From the NCBI GenBank assembly GCA_051881415.1, contig JBJEPV010000157.1:1-7324 (forward strand): 7,324 bases of DNA. The letters are read 5' to 3'. Of this stretch, positions 1 through 5,961 are shown piece after piece (within the stretch, counting starts at the first letter, position 1; each line of letters begins with the position of its first letter). Origin of the DNA: Fimenecus sp051881415 (GTDB lineage Bacteria > Bacillota > Clostridia > Oscillospirales > Acutalibacteraceae). Below the pieces are notes generated by a model. That model saw only the letters and a list, made by a program, of their open reading frames with translations. It was not told the DNA's origin and did no database searches. Made by a program: the position numbers and the translations under genes.

Positions 1-9
1 CTCGGTAGA

Positions 10-1578
10 TTACTGCTGTGCACTTTCCGCCGCCAAAGCATTGAGCTCTTCGATTTCTTTTCTTTCCTTTTCCTCGCGGAACGCTTTCAGTTTGCCCTCC
101 TGCGCCTTTTCGTCGAACTTATAGAAGAACATCGGAATGGCTTGGAGCAACAGCCCAACCGCACCGAGAGCGGTGAGCATAAAGAAGATAACATTGAGAA
201 GCGTGGTATAGTTGACACCGTCATAAACCACCGCCTGTGTAGTGCTTTGGATAAGCGGTTTAGTCAGATTATTTGTCAGCTCTGCCATTTTGTCTGCATT
301 ATAGCCGAATTTATCAACAACACCGAGTACGATGACATTGAACAAAGCGTAAGAAATTTTGCCTACAAGGCTGCGGAACGAGAATACCGTACCTTCAAGA
401 CGCTTGCCTGTACACATTTCCAAATCGTCAACTACATCGGAGAACATTGCAATCAGCAATACTGTCATAATACCGATGGGGAAGTTGGTGAAGAAACGAA
501 GGATTGTGTATGTAATCGCGCCGGCAGTCGTGTTGTAGGGAATAATCCAAATCCCGATTACGAAACAAAGTACATCGGCAATGATACCGGCAAAAGAGAC
601 GCCAATCCAAAGCGTTTTCTTATCCATTTTCTTTAAGAACCAGGGAACAAGCGCCATAGAAAGCATATAGGAAGCGCCGCTGCCGACTTGCAAAAGCGGA
701 ATTAAAAGACCTTCGCTTGTAAGTTCAATATCGAGGTGCAAAGTGTTTTGAAGCCAAACTGACATCTGCTCAACAGGAAGAACGCCGATGCAGTTCCATT
801 TTGCGAAATAGGGTAAGAAAAGGTTTGCGCCCAAGTTTGTAAGGGAGGAAACGAATGCCGCAATCACAAGGCAAAGGAACTTCTTATCTTTGAAAACAAC
901 CTTTAAGCCGTCAATATAACTTTCTTTTCTCGGGGGGATATAAACCTTCTCTTTAAATCCGAAGGCTGAGAGGAACATGGGTACACCTGCCAAAACGGCA
1001 AATATAAGAGCGGAGAAGAAATAGCCTTCTTTCTGATGCTCTCTGCCCCAAAGACCTGCTACCGTGAAAAATAAAATAGAGGGTAAAACCGAACCGAGAG
1101 AGCCGAGAATGTTGCTGAAAGAAACCGCCTTCACGCGGACTTTGTCCTCAGGAAAAACAAGAGGAACCGAGCCCTGATAGGGAATATCCAACGCGGTATA
1201 TACCGTGTAGAACAGCAAATACGCGATAATCGCATAAATAAAGTTCCCGTTTTGTCCGAAATTCACGGGCGCAAACAGCAACGCCGTGACAATCACAACA
1301 GGGCCGCTCAGCCAAAACACAAACGGGCGGCATTTGCCCCATTTTGTGTGCGTTTTGTCCACAATCATACCCATCATCGGGTCATTGATTGCGTCCCAAA
1401 CCTTTGTTGCCGAGAGCACAATACCGGTCATACCGAGGGTAAGCCCCAATACATCGGTAAAGTACATATTCAGCGCTGTGTTCAAAAGGCTGAATATAGT
1501 GCTCATACCGAACGGCAGCAGGGAAAACGCTAAGATTTCCCGCGTCGTCTTATTCTTTAACATCTTGCTTTTGCTCAT
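10..1578 (-). CDS. GPH family (MelB-like) sugar:cation symporter
   Basis: A 522-residue polytopic membrane protein of the glycoside-pentoside-hexuronide:cation symporter family, predicted to import a sugar or glycoside with Na+ or H+. Visible family marks are WDAINDPMMG at residues 61-70 (D62 and D66 match the cation-site aspartates of MelB), DKTHTKWGKCRPF at 74-86, DIPY at 131-134 (MelB D124 region), and DVVDDLEMCTGKRLEG at 381-396 followed by K407, which fits the TM11 lysine. About 12 membrane segments are expected. The C-terminal tail (about 488-522) is highly charged and probably cytoplasmic. Loops near 259-295 and 424-456 look longer than in MelB. The ATG at 1578 follows GGAGGT by 5 nt and lies inside the end of the ROK regulator gene, so the two are co-transcribed and probably coupled. 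The stop is TAA at 10-12, leaving too little sequence to see whether the operon continues. The family is certain; the substrate cannot be read. Confidence 0.93.
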   Translation of the reverse strand: MSKSKMLKNKTTREILAFSLLPFGMSTIFSLLNTALNMYFTDVLGLTLGMTGIVLSATKVWDAINDPMMGMIVDKTHTKWGKCRPFVFWLSGPVVIVTALLFAPVNFGQNGNFIYAIIAYLLFYTVYTALDIPYQGSVPLVFPEDKVRVKAVSFSNILGSLGSVLPSILFFTVAGLWGREHQKEGYFFSALIFAVLAGVPMFLSAFGFKEKVYIPPRKESYIDGLKVVFKDKKFLCLVIAAFVSSLTNLGANLFLPYFAKWNCIGVLPVEQMSVWLQNTLHLDIELTSEGLLIPLLQVGSGASYMLSMALVPWFLKKMDKKTLWIGVSFAGIIADVLCFVIGIWIIPYNTTAGAITYTILRFFTNFPIGIMTVLLIAMFSDVVDDLEMCTGKRLEGTVFSFRSLVGKISYALFNVIVLGVVDKFGYNADKMAELTNNLTKPLIQSTTQAVVYDGVNYTTLLNVIFFMLTALGAVGLLLQAIPMFFYKFDEKAQEGKLKAFREEKERKEIEELNALAAESAQQ

Positions 1579-2545
1579 TTTCTACCTCCGTTTTTTTATA
1601 ATACACATTTTGATTTATCAACAACAGAAATCCGTTGACGATACGGTCATAATAGGCATCGGAAATTTCGTATTCGGGCACGGCATAGGCCGGCAAGCCC
1701 TTCATTGCCGTTTTAAAAATCTCGGCGAACTGATTTTGCTTCGAGGAACGGTAAAATACAATCACTTCGGGGTTTAAATAGATGACAATGTTGCGGACGA
1801 TTTTCGCAGGGTACGCAACACCCATAATATTTTTGCGCAGGTCGGCGGTATAGCTTACCTCCCCCGCAAAGCCCGAAGCGCCCTCCAAAACATTGCCGTT
1901 TATCATTTCGCCGACGCCGATACCGTTGTGCCCGAATTGCACCGTTACAATATTTTTCACATTTTTTCGATTTTGCGTGCGCTCCCCGAGCACGGTCAGC
2001 TTCATATCGTTTTGCACGATAACATGACAAGGATACCGTGCGGAAATCGCCGCGCGAACATCAAAACCGACGGCTTGCGCATTATAAAACCAATCTTGCA
2101 CGACGCCATTCTTTAACACGCACGGCAGAGAAAGGCAAATCGTACCGACGGCGTATTTTTCCATTGCGCTGTCAATGCTTTTAAAGATTTGCGACAGATA
2201 CTCTGTCGGCGTAAAATGCAGTACATATTCCTCTATCGGTGCGAAGGCAAAATTACACACCTTGCAAAGCAAGGCATCGTTATCGACAATCAAAAACAAA
2301 AAATACTGATATGCTTCATTTAACACATATTGCTTCGGCTTTCTGCCGCCGGTGGAGTCGGCGGGTTCGCCTTCCAAAATCATACCGTACCCCATTGCCT
2401 GCTGTACGCATTTGGTCACGGTGGTCAAGCCGCCGTCGGTGTTTTCGGCAAGCTGTGTTAAACTGCACGCGCCTTTTCGACGCAAAACATCTAAAATATC
2501 CGCTAAATTTTTGTTGCGGATTTGTTTTAATGTATCCTGCTCCAA
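1550..2545 (-). CDS. ROK family transcriptional regulator (sugar-responsive repressor)
   Basis: A 331-residue cytoplasmic regulator. Residues about 14-58 form an N-terminal winged helix-turn-helix, with the wing ending in GGRKP (66-70), as in XylR/NagC-type proteins. The ROK sugar-binding fold follows: VQNDMKLTVLGE (177-188) corresponds to the ND...E sugar-contact segment, and GHNGIGVG...GASGFAGE (205-229) to the second glycine-rich motif. The kinase phosphate loop DxGxT is absent (VDND at 87-90), so it is a regulator, not a sugar kinase. The ROK zinc motif CxCGxxGCxE is also absent and the usual His after AGE is Tyr232, so no structural zinc is expected. It is somewhat shorter than typical ROK repressors (about 380-400). 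Translation probably starts at a TTG at 2545, 8 nt after AGGAAGG. The downstream transporter gene is the obvious target, and the inverted repeats in its own promoter suggest autorepression. Inducer unknown. Confidence 0.9.
   Translation of the reverse strand: MEQDTLKQIRNKNLADILDVLRRKGACSLTQLAENTDGGLTTVTKCVQQAMGYGMILEGEPADSTGGRKPKQYVLNEAYQYFLFLIVDNDALLCKVCNFAFAPIEEYVLHFTPTEYLSQIFKSIDSAMEKYAVGTICLSLPCVLKNGVVQDWFYNAQAVGFDVRAAISARYPCHVIVQNDMKLTVLGERTQNRKNVKNIVTVQFGHNGIGVGEMINGNVLEGASGFAGEVSYTADLRKNIMGVAYPAKIVRNIVIYLNPEVIVFYRSSKQNQFAEIFKTAMKGLPAYAVPEYEISDAYYDRIVNGFLLLINQNVYYKKTEVENEQKQDVKE
1584..1589 (-). promoter_or_regulatory. Ribosome binding site of the GPH transporter gene
   Basis: GGAGGT read on the minus strand, 5 nt before the ATG at 1578. 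It lies inside the last codons of the upstream regulator gene. It decides for this start over the in-frame ATG at 1563 (residue 6), which would be 20 nt away. Confidence 0.8.
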
Positions 2546-2553
2546 TAAACATA

Positions 2554-2560
2554 CCTTCCT
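2554..2560 (-). promoter_or_regulatory. Ribosome binding site selecting a TTG start
   Basis: AGGAAGG on the minus strand. The spacing is 8 nt to the TTG at 2545, which opens the ROK frame. The ATG at 2552 is only 1 nt away and opens a different frame with no recognisable product. The TTG start is therefore preferred. Confidence 0.75.
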
Positions 2561-2566
2561 CCCGTT

Positions 2567-2595
2567 TTACTTTTCACACGGGGTAACAAAAGTAA
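2567..2595. promoter_or_regulatory. Candidate ROK operator: 8-bp inverted repeat over -10/+1
   Basis: Perfect inverted repeat TTACTTTT - 13 nt - AAAAGTAA (arms 2567-2574 and 2588-2595). The arm centres are 21 bp apart, about two helical turns, which suits a dimeric regulator. It touches the last base of the -10 box of the minus-strand promoter and covers the predicted transcription start. The TTAnTTT...AAAnTAA form resembles known ROK operators (xylO of Bacillus, NagC/Mlc sites). Binding by the adjacent ROK protein is inferred. Confidence 0.7.
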
Positions 2596-2623
2596 TTATA
2601 TACGAGGGCTTGCCGATTGTCAA
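2595..2623 (-). promoter_or_regulatory. Consensus sigma-A promoter of the ROK-transporter operon
   Basis: On the minus strand, TTGACA (2618-2623) and TATAAT (2595-2600) are separated by exactly 17 bp, a full match to the sigma-A/sigma-70 consensus. Transcription should start near 2588, giving a leader of about 42 nt. Such a strong promoter in front of a repressor-transporter operon fits control by repression. Confidence 0.88.
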
Positions 2624-2626
2624 TCG
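2614..2626. repeat. 13-bp palindrome over the -35 box
   Basis: CGATTG-T-CAATCG, two 6-bp arms around one central base, overlapping the -35 hexamer of the regulator operon promoter (2618-2623). It could be a second operator site, or partly chance because the consensus TTGACA supplies several of the symmetric bases. Confidence 0.45.
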
Positions 2627-2637
2627 AGAACTGAAAG

Positions 2638-2658
2638 AAAACGAAAAAAACAGAAAAA
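2638..2658 (+). promoter_or_regulatory. A-tracts upstream of the DMT promoter (UP-element-like)
   Basis: Runs of 4, 7 and 5 adenines at 2638-2641, 2644-2650 and 2654-2658, ending 5 nt before the -35 box at 2664. Their position and A-richness fit an UP element or a bent segment that would raise activity of the plus-strand promoter. The effect is inferred from composition only. Confidence 0.4.
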
Positions 2659-2663
2659 CCCTG

Positions 2664-2692
2664 TTGCGGTGCCGCGGCCGCGGTGGTATACT
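2664..2692 (+). promoter_or_regulatory. Extended -10 sigma-A promoter of the DMT transporter gene
   Basis: TTGCGG (2664-2669), a 17-bp spacer, then TATACT (2687-2692) preceded by TGG at 2684-2686, which gives the TGn extension of an extended -10 promoter. Transcription should start near 2699, leaving only about 13 nt before the ATG at 2712, just enough for the GAGG site at 2700-2703. It diverges from the ROK promoter. Confidence 0.72.
2672..2683. repeat. GC-only 12-bp palindrome in the promoter spacer
   Basis: CCGCGGCCGCGG is a perfect palindrome made only of G and C, lying wholly between the -35 and -10 boxes of the plus-strand promoter and directly after an A-rich stretch. It may be a regulator binding site. 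No protein in the window is obviously its partner. Confidence 0.5.
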
Positions 2693-2711
2693 GAACTTTG
2701 AGGCGATACAT

Positions 2712-3578
2712 ATGTGGTTAATTACGGCAGTTTTGTCGGCAGTTTTTGCGGGGTTGACATCCATTCTCGCAAAATGCGGCATCAAAAAGACCGATTCGGA
2801 TGTGGCAACGGCAATCCGCACCTTTGTGGTACTGCTTTTTTCCGTCCTGATGACTTTTCTTGTCGGTTCTTTTCGAGACATCGGCACCATCAGCACAAAA
2901 TCCCTGCTGTTTTTGGTGCTGTCGGGGCTTGCCACGGGGGCTTCGTGGATTTGCTATTTCAAGGCGCTGTCGATAGGCAATGTCAACAAGGTTGTGCCGA
3001 TTGACAAATCGAGCACCGTGCTTTCGGTACTGCTTGCGATTGTGATTTTTCAAGAAACCAATCATTTGGCAGTCAAACTCGTCGGCACGGCATTGCTTGC
3101 CGTCGGCATCTTTTTGATGGTGGAAAAAAAGCAGACTGTTAAAGTCGAGGAAAAAGGGCAGTGGCGGCTGTATGCGGTGCTTTCCGCCGTGTTTGCCGCC
3201 GCGACCTCTATCCTTGCCAAAATCGGCATTGAAAATGTGGAGTCCAACCTCGGCACGGCGGTACGCACGCTTGTGGTGCTTTGTATGGCATGGGTCATTG
3301 TTTTTGCAAAGGGGAAACAAAGTCAAGTGAAAACGCTTGACAAACGCGAACTTGTCTTTATTCTCCTTTCCGGGCTTGCCACGGGGGCTTCGTGGCTTTG
3401 CTATTATTACGCCATTCAAAACGGTGTGGTCAGCGTTGTCGTGCCGATTGACAAATTAAGCATTTTGGTATCCATCGCATTTTCTTATTTTGTATTTCAC
3501 GAGAAACTCACCAAAAAAGCGGCTTTGGGGCTGTGCCTCATGGTACTTGGTACGCTCGGTATGGCAATTTTTGCTTAA
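2712..3578 (+). CDS. EamA/DMT-type transporter, tandem fusion of two COG2510-like halves
   Basis: A 288-residue integral membrane protein of the drug/metabolite transporter superfamily, with about five hydrophobic segments per half and no soluble domain. Residues 6-99 and 155-248 align without gaps at a fixed offset of 149 and are about half identical by eye. Shared blocks are AVLSAVFA, TSILAK, SGLATGASW, VVPIDK. The halves resemble the roughly 140-residue single-domain EamA proteins (COG2510, from memory) that are thought to work as dimers, so this looks like a fused dimer. The ATG at 2712 has GAGG 8 nt upstream and a promoter just before it. The frame stays open upstream to 2352, but that stretch is antisense to the regulator gene and not membrane-like. 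The gene is monocistronic and ends at the hairpin at 3598-3642. The substrate is unknown; the divergent sugar operon is weak evidence for a metabolite exporter or importer. Confidence 0.88.
   Translation: MWLITAVLSAVFAGLTSILAKCGIKKTDSDVATAIRTFVVLLFSVLMTFLVGSFRDIGTISTKSLLFLVLSGLATGASWICYFKALSIGNVNKVVPIDKSSTVLSVLLAIVIFQETNHLAVKLVGTALLAVGIFLMVEKKQTVKVEEKGQWRLYAVLSAVFAAATSILAKIGIENVESNLGTAVRTLVVLCMAWVIVFAKGKQSQVKTLDKRELVFILLSGLATGASWLCYYYAIQNGVVSVVVPIDKLSILVSIAFSYFVFHEKLTKKAALGLCLMVLGTLGMAIFA
2727..3008 (+). repeat. Internal duplication, copy 1 of the EamA half
   Basis: Codons 6-99 of the DMT gene, matching copy 2 at a constant distance of 447 bp. By hand count 50 of 94 residues are identical. 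Synonymous codons have mostly diverged at the start of the copy, but 2925-2958 matches 3372-3405 with a single mismatch. Confidence 0.9.
3174..3455 (+). repeat. Internal duplication, copy 2 of the EamA half
   Basis: Codons 155-248 of the DMT gene, the partner of 2727-3008. The spacing is a whole number of codons (149), as expected of a head-to-tail in-frame duplication. The similarity continues weakly to the C-terminus (the last membrane segment of each half). Confidence 0.9.
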
Positions 3579-3597
3579 AATCCATAGGGCACAAGAA

Positions 3598-3642
3598 CGC
3601 CGCCGACAATCTGCGTTTTGCAAATTGTCGGCGGCGGTTTTT
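3598..3642 (+). terminator. Intrinsic terminator between convergent genes
   Basis: Left arm 3598-3610 and right arm 3624-3636 form a perfect 13-bp stem (CGCCGCCGACAAT and its complement). A further 3-bp TGC/GCA pairing lies inside the loop. The stem is followed by G and then TTTTT at 3638-3642. It lies 20 nt after the DMT stop codon. On the minus strand the stem comes right after phoR and is followed by a weaker U-rich stretch (TTCTTGT), so it may also end the phosphate operon. Confidence 0.92.
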
Positions 3643-3646
3643 GAAT

Positions 3647-5293
3647 TTATAAAACAACTGTAAACACCGCGCCTGCATTTTCACGGCTTTCGACAGAGAT
3701 TTGGCCGTTTAAATATTGCACGGCGTGCTTGACAATCGAGAGCCCCAGCCCCGTGCCGCCGGTTTCTTTGGAATGGCTTTTATCCACACGGTAAAAACGC
3801 TCAAAAATGCGTTCTTGTTGGTCGGGCGCAATGCCGATGCCGGTGTCCTGCACCGACAAGCGAACTTTCCCGTGTTCGGCGCAGACCGTAACTGTCACCT
3901 TGCCGCCGTCTTGATTGTATTTCACCGCATTGTCGCACAGGTTATAGAGGATTTCGTACACCAACTGCCGCACGCTGACGGTTTCTGCCTGTTCGCCCTG
4001 CACGGTGATTTGAACATGCCGCTTTGCCGCCGCGGGTGCAAGCGACTCCGCCACCGTAAGCGCCAGCGCATACACATCCACGGGTTCCTTTGCCATTTCG
4101 GTATTTTCATCGAGCTTGGAAAGGCGGAGAATATCGTTAATCAGCGTAACAAGCCGCTGTGCGTCGGTTTTGATATGCCCGACAAATCGCGGCAAATCCT
4201 CCGGTTTCACAAGCCCGGTTTCAATCAATTCGGCGCTGCCGACAATGGATTGCAACGGGGATTTCAATTCGTGGGAAACATTGGCGGTAAACTCGCGGCG
4301 GTTTTGCTCGGCGCGCAGTTTTTCCGTCACATCAATCAGCAACAGCGCCGCGCCGACAGGCGCACCGTTTTCCGAAATGCCCGAGCAATGCAAAAGATAC
4401 TCCCTGCCGTTTTTTTGCAAGGTACATTCCGCGCTGTCGCCCGCAAGTGCCGTGCGCACACACTGCGTGGCTTCCACACTGCGGTCCACAGTCAGAAAAT
4501 CCTTGCCGACGCAAGACTCCGACAGCGAAAACAGCGCTTTTGCGGCGGCATTGATATGCACAACCGTACCTTTGCCGTTTAAAAGCACCAAACCTTCGCG
4601 CATATTGGCGGTAATCGTATCAAACTCATTTTGCATTTTTTGCAGGTCTTCAAGCTGCCGGCAAATGCGTTTATTTTGCGCGTCCATATGTTTGAGCATC
4701 GGGGCTAATTCTTCATAGGTATTGCTGTCTAACGGCGCGTCAAACGAAATCTCGTAAAAAGGCTTGACAATGCTTTTAGAAAGCCGTTTTGCAAGAAAAG
4801 CACATACCGCGGTTGCCAACAAAAACACCAATGCCAACGGCAAAAGCAATTTTAAAAACAGGCTGAGAAAGGTGGCTCGGCTGACGGAAATCCGCAATAC
4901 CGTACCGTCGGAAAGGCGGGCGGCAAGGTATTCCGTTTTTTCGGTACGGGTTTCGGAATAGCGCGAAGATGCACCCCTGCCGTTTTGCTGTGCTTCGATA
5001 AACTCCGCACGGTCCGCGTGATTTTCCATGACGGCGGCATCTGCTTCGGTATCCGCAAGCACCGTACCGTCCGCAGAAATCAGCGTCAGGCGGTATGTAT
5101 TGTCTTGGACGGACTGTAAATAGGACGCACCCTGTGTTTCGACACCCGCGGCGGCATAGGCAAGCTGTGTCTCCAACTGTGCATTTTGCACATTGGAAAA
5201 ATAGACAAACAAGGCGCCGCTGATGCTGAAAAAGCAAACGATCAAAACAACCGAAACGGCAAGTAACACCGAGCGAAACAGTTTTTTGGTCAT
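3647..5293 (-). CDS. phoR: PhoR-type phosphate sensor histidine kinase
   Basis: A 548-residue membrane sensor kinase that should phosphorylate the response regulator encoded just upstream. The order is TM1 (about 8-32), an extracytoplasmic region of about 110 residues, TM2 (about 144-167), a coiled linker (about 195-222), a PAS-like domain (about 223-325), HisKA, and an ATPase domain. The phosphoacceptor is H341 in FTANVSHELKSPL. The N box is NLCDNAVKY (451-459), G1 is DTGIG (483-487), the F box is FERF (497-500) and G2 is GGTGLGLS (512-519), so all catalytic motifs are intact. No convincing HAMP domain is seen between TM2 and PAS. Its ATG at 5293 overlaps the regulator stop (ATGA), with GGAGG 7 nt upstream inside that gene. 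Position in a pst-phoU operon makes phosphate status the likely signal, received through PstSCAB/PhoU. It is the last gene before the hairpin at 3598-3642. Confidence 0.93.
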   Translation of the reverse strand: MTKKLFRSVLLAVSVVLIVCFFSISGALFVYFSNVQNAQLETQLAYAAAGVETQGASYLQSVQDNTYRLTLISADGTVLADTEADAAVMENHADRAEFIEAQQNGRGASSRYSETRTEKTEYLAARLSDGTVLRISVSRATFLSLFLKLLLPLALVFLLATAVCAFLAKRLSKSIVKPFYEISFDAPLDSNTYEELAPMLKHMDAQNKRICRQLEDLQKMQNEFDTITANMREGLVLLNGKGTVVHINAAAKALFSLSESCVGKDFLTVDRSVEATQCVRTALAGDSAECTLQKNGREYLLHCSGISENGAPVGAALLLIDVTEKLRAEQNRREFTANVSHELKSPLQSIVGSAELIETGLVKPEDLPRFVGHIKTDAQRLVTLINDILRLSKLDENTEMAKEPVDVYALALTVAESLAPAAAKRHVQITVQGEQAETVSVRQLVYEILYNLCDNAVKYNQDGGKVTVTVCAEHGKVRLSVQDTGIGIAPDQQERIFERFYRVDKSHSKETGGTGLGLSIVKHAVQYLNGQISVESRENAGAVFTVVL

Positions 5294-5961
5294 AAAACCG
5301 CCTCCATACGGTAGCCGACATGGATAACCGTTTGAATCAGCGCGCCGTATTTTAAGAGTTTTTGCCGCAATGTTTTAATATGCATATCCACCGTGCGCGT
5401 CTCGCCGTAATAATCCGTTCCCCACACCTCGGAGAGCAGTTGTTCGCGGGTGAACACCGTACCGATATGCGATATCAACAGCCGCAGAATTTCAAATTCC
5501 TTATAGGTCAGTTGTATCTTTTCGCCGTCCGCTGTGACCGTTCGTGCCGTTGTGTTTACGGTTAAGCCCAAAACGGACAGTGTCTCGCTTTTCTCGGGCG
5601 TACAACGGCGCAAGACCGCCTTCACACGGGAGACCATTTCCATCACGCCGAAGGGTTTGACGAGGTAATCATCTGCGCCCAAATCGAGGCTTTGGATTTT
5701 ATCGTATTCCATCCCCTTGGCGGTCGCCATAATCACGGGGATTTTTTTCGTTGCGGGCGCGGCACGCAGTTTTTTCAGCAACGACACGCCGTCCTCCCCG
5801 GGGAGCATAATATCCATGATAATCAACTGCGGTTTTTCCGTTCGCAAAGCCTCGAACATAGACGCACCATCAGGAAATCCGCGCGCTTCAAAGCCCGTGG
5901 ATTGTAAGGTATATACCTCAATATCCCGAATGGCGTCATCGTCGTCAACACACCAAATCAT
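5290..5961 (-). CDS. phoB: OmpR/PhoB-family phosphate response regulator
   Basis: A 223-residue two-component regulator. The receiver domain (about 1-118) has the acidic pocket DDDD at 6-9, phosphoacceptor D50 in LIIMDIMLPGEDG, T80 (MATAKG) and K102 (LVKPF). The C-terminal winged helix (about 125-223) includes the recognition helix near 188-202 (TRTVDMHIKTLRQKL). The segment TVIHVGYR (211-218) departs from the commoner TVRGxGY. Phosphorylated by PhoR, it should bind Pho boxes and activate phosphate-starvation genes; no Pho box is visible here because the operon promoter lies outside the window. The start is taken as the ATG at 5961, which overlaps the phoU stop as ATGA and has AGGAG 10 nt upstream. 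An in-frame ATG at 6009 would add 16 residues that do not belong to the fold. In Firmicutes this gene is often called phoP. Confidence 0.9.
   Translation of the reverse strand: MIWCVDDDDAIRDIEVYTLQSTGFEARGFPDGASMFEALRTEKPQLIIMDIMLPGEDGVSLLKKLRAAPATKKIPVIMATAKGMEYDKIQSLDLGADDYLVKPFGVMEMVSRVKAVLRRCTPEKSETLSVLGLTVNTTARTVTADGEKIQLTYKEFEILRLLISHIGTVFTREQLLSEVWGTDYYGETRTVDMHIKTLRQKLLKYGALIQTVIHVGYRMEAVL

Noticed and set aside
1..9. Continuation of the sugar operon or a terminator after the transporter
   Set aside because: Nine bases are too few to show either.
2561..2582. Leader hairpin CCCGT/ACGGG next to the ROK ribosome site
   Set aside because: Only a 5-bp stem with a 12-nt loop, and it lies within the larger operator dyad; too weak to call as an RNA regulator.
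2672..2683. Restriction-site-like stretch (SacII/NotI) as a cloning-vector remnant
   Set aside because: The flanking sequence is a natural promoter region and no vector sequence adjoins it.
2352..2711. N-terminal extension of the DMT gene frame, giving 408 residues
   Set aside because: It is antisense to the ROK gene, has no fitting ribosome site, and the promoter and GAGG site lie just before 2712, where the membrane protein begins.
2546..2711. Catabolite response element (cre) for CcpA in the sugar operon promoter
   Set aside because: No stretch on either strand matches the cre pattern well; only loosely similar A-rich sequence is present.
2718..3419. 233-codon minus-strand frame opposite the DMT gene
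   Set aside because: Highly basic, repetitive shadow of a membrane protein gene; it mirrors the duplicated structure and shows no domain.
3716..4582. 288-codon plus-strand frame opposite phoR
   Set aside because: Its rich His/Arg/Phe composition is typical of an antisense shadow, and phoR is complete with all kinase motifs on the other strand.
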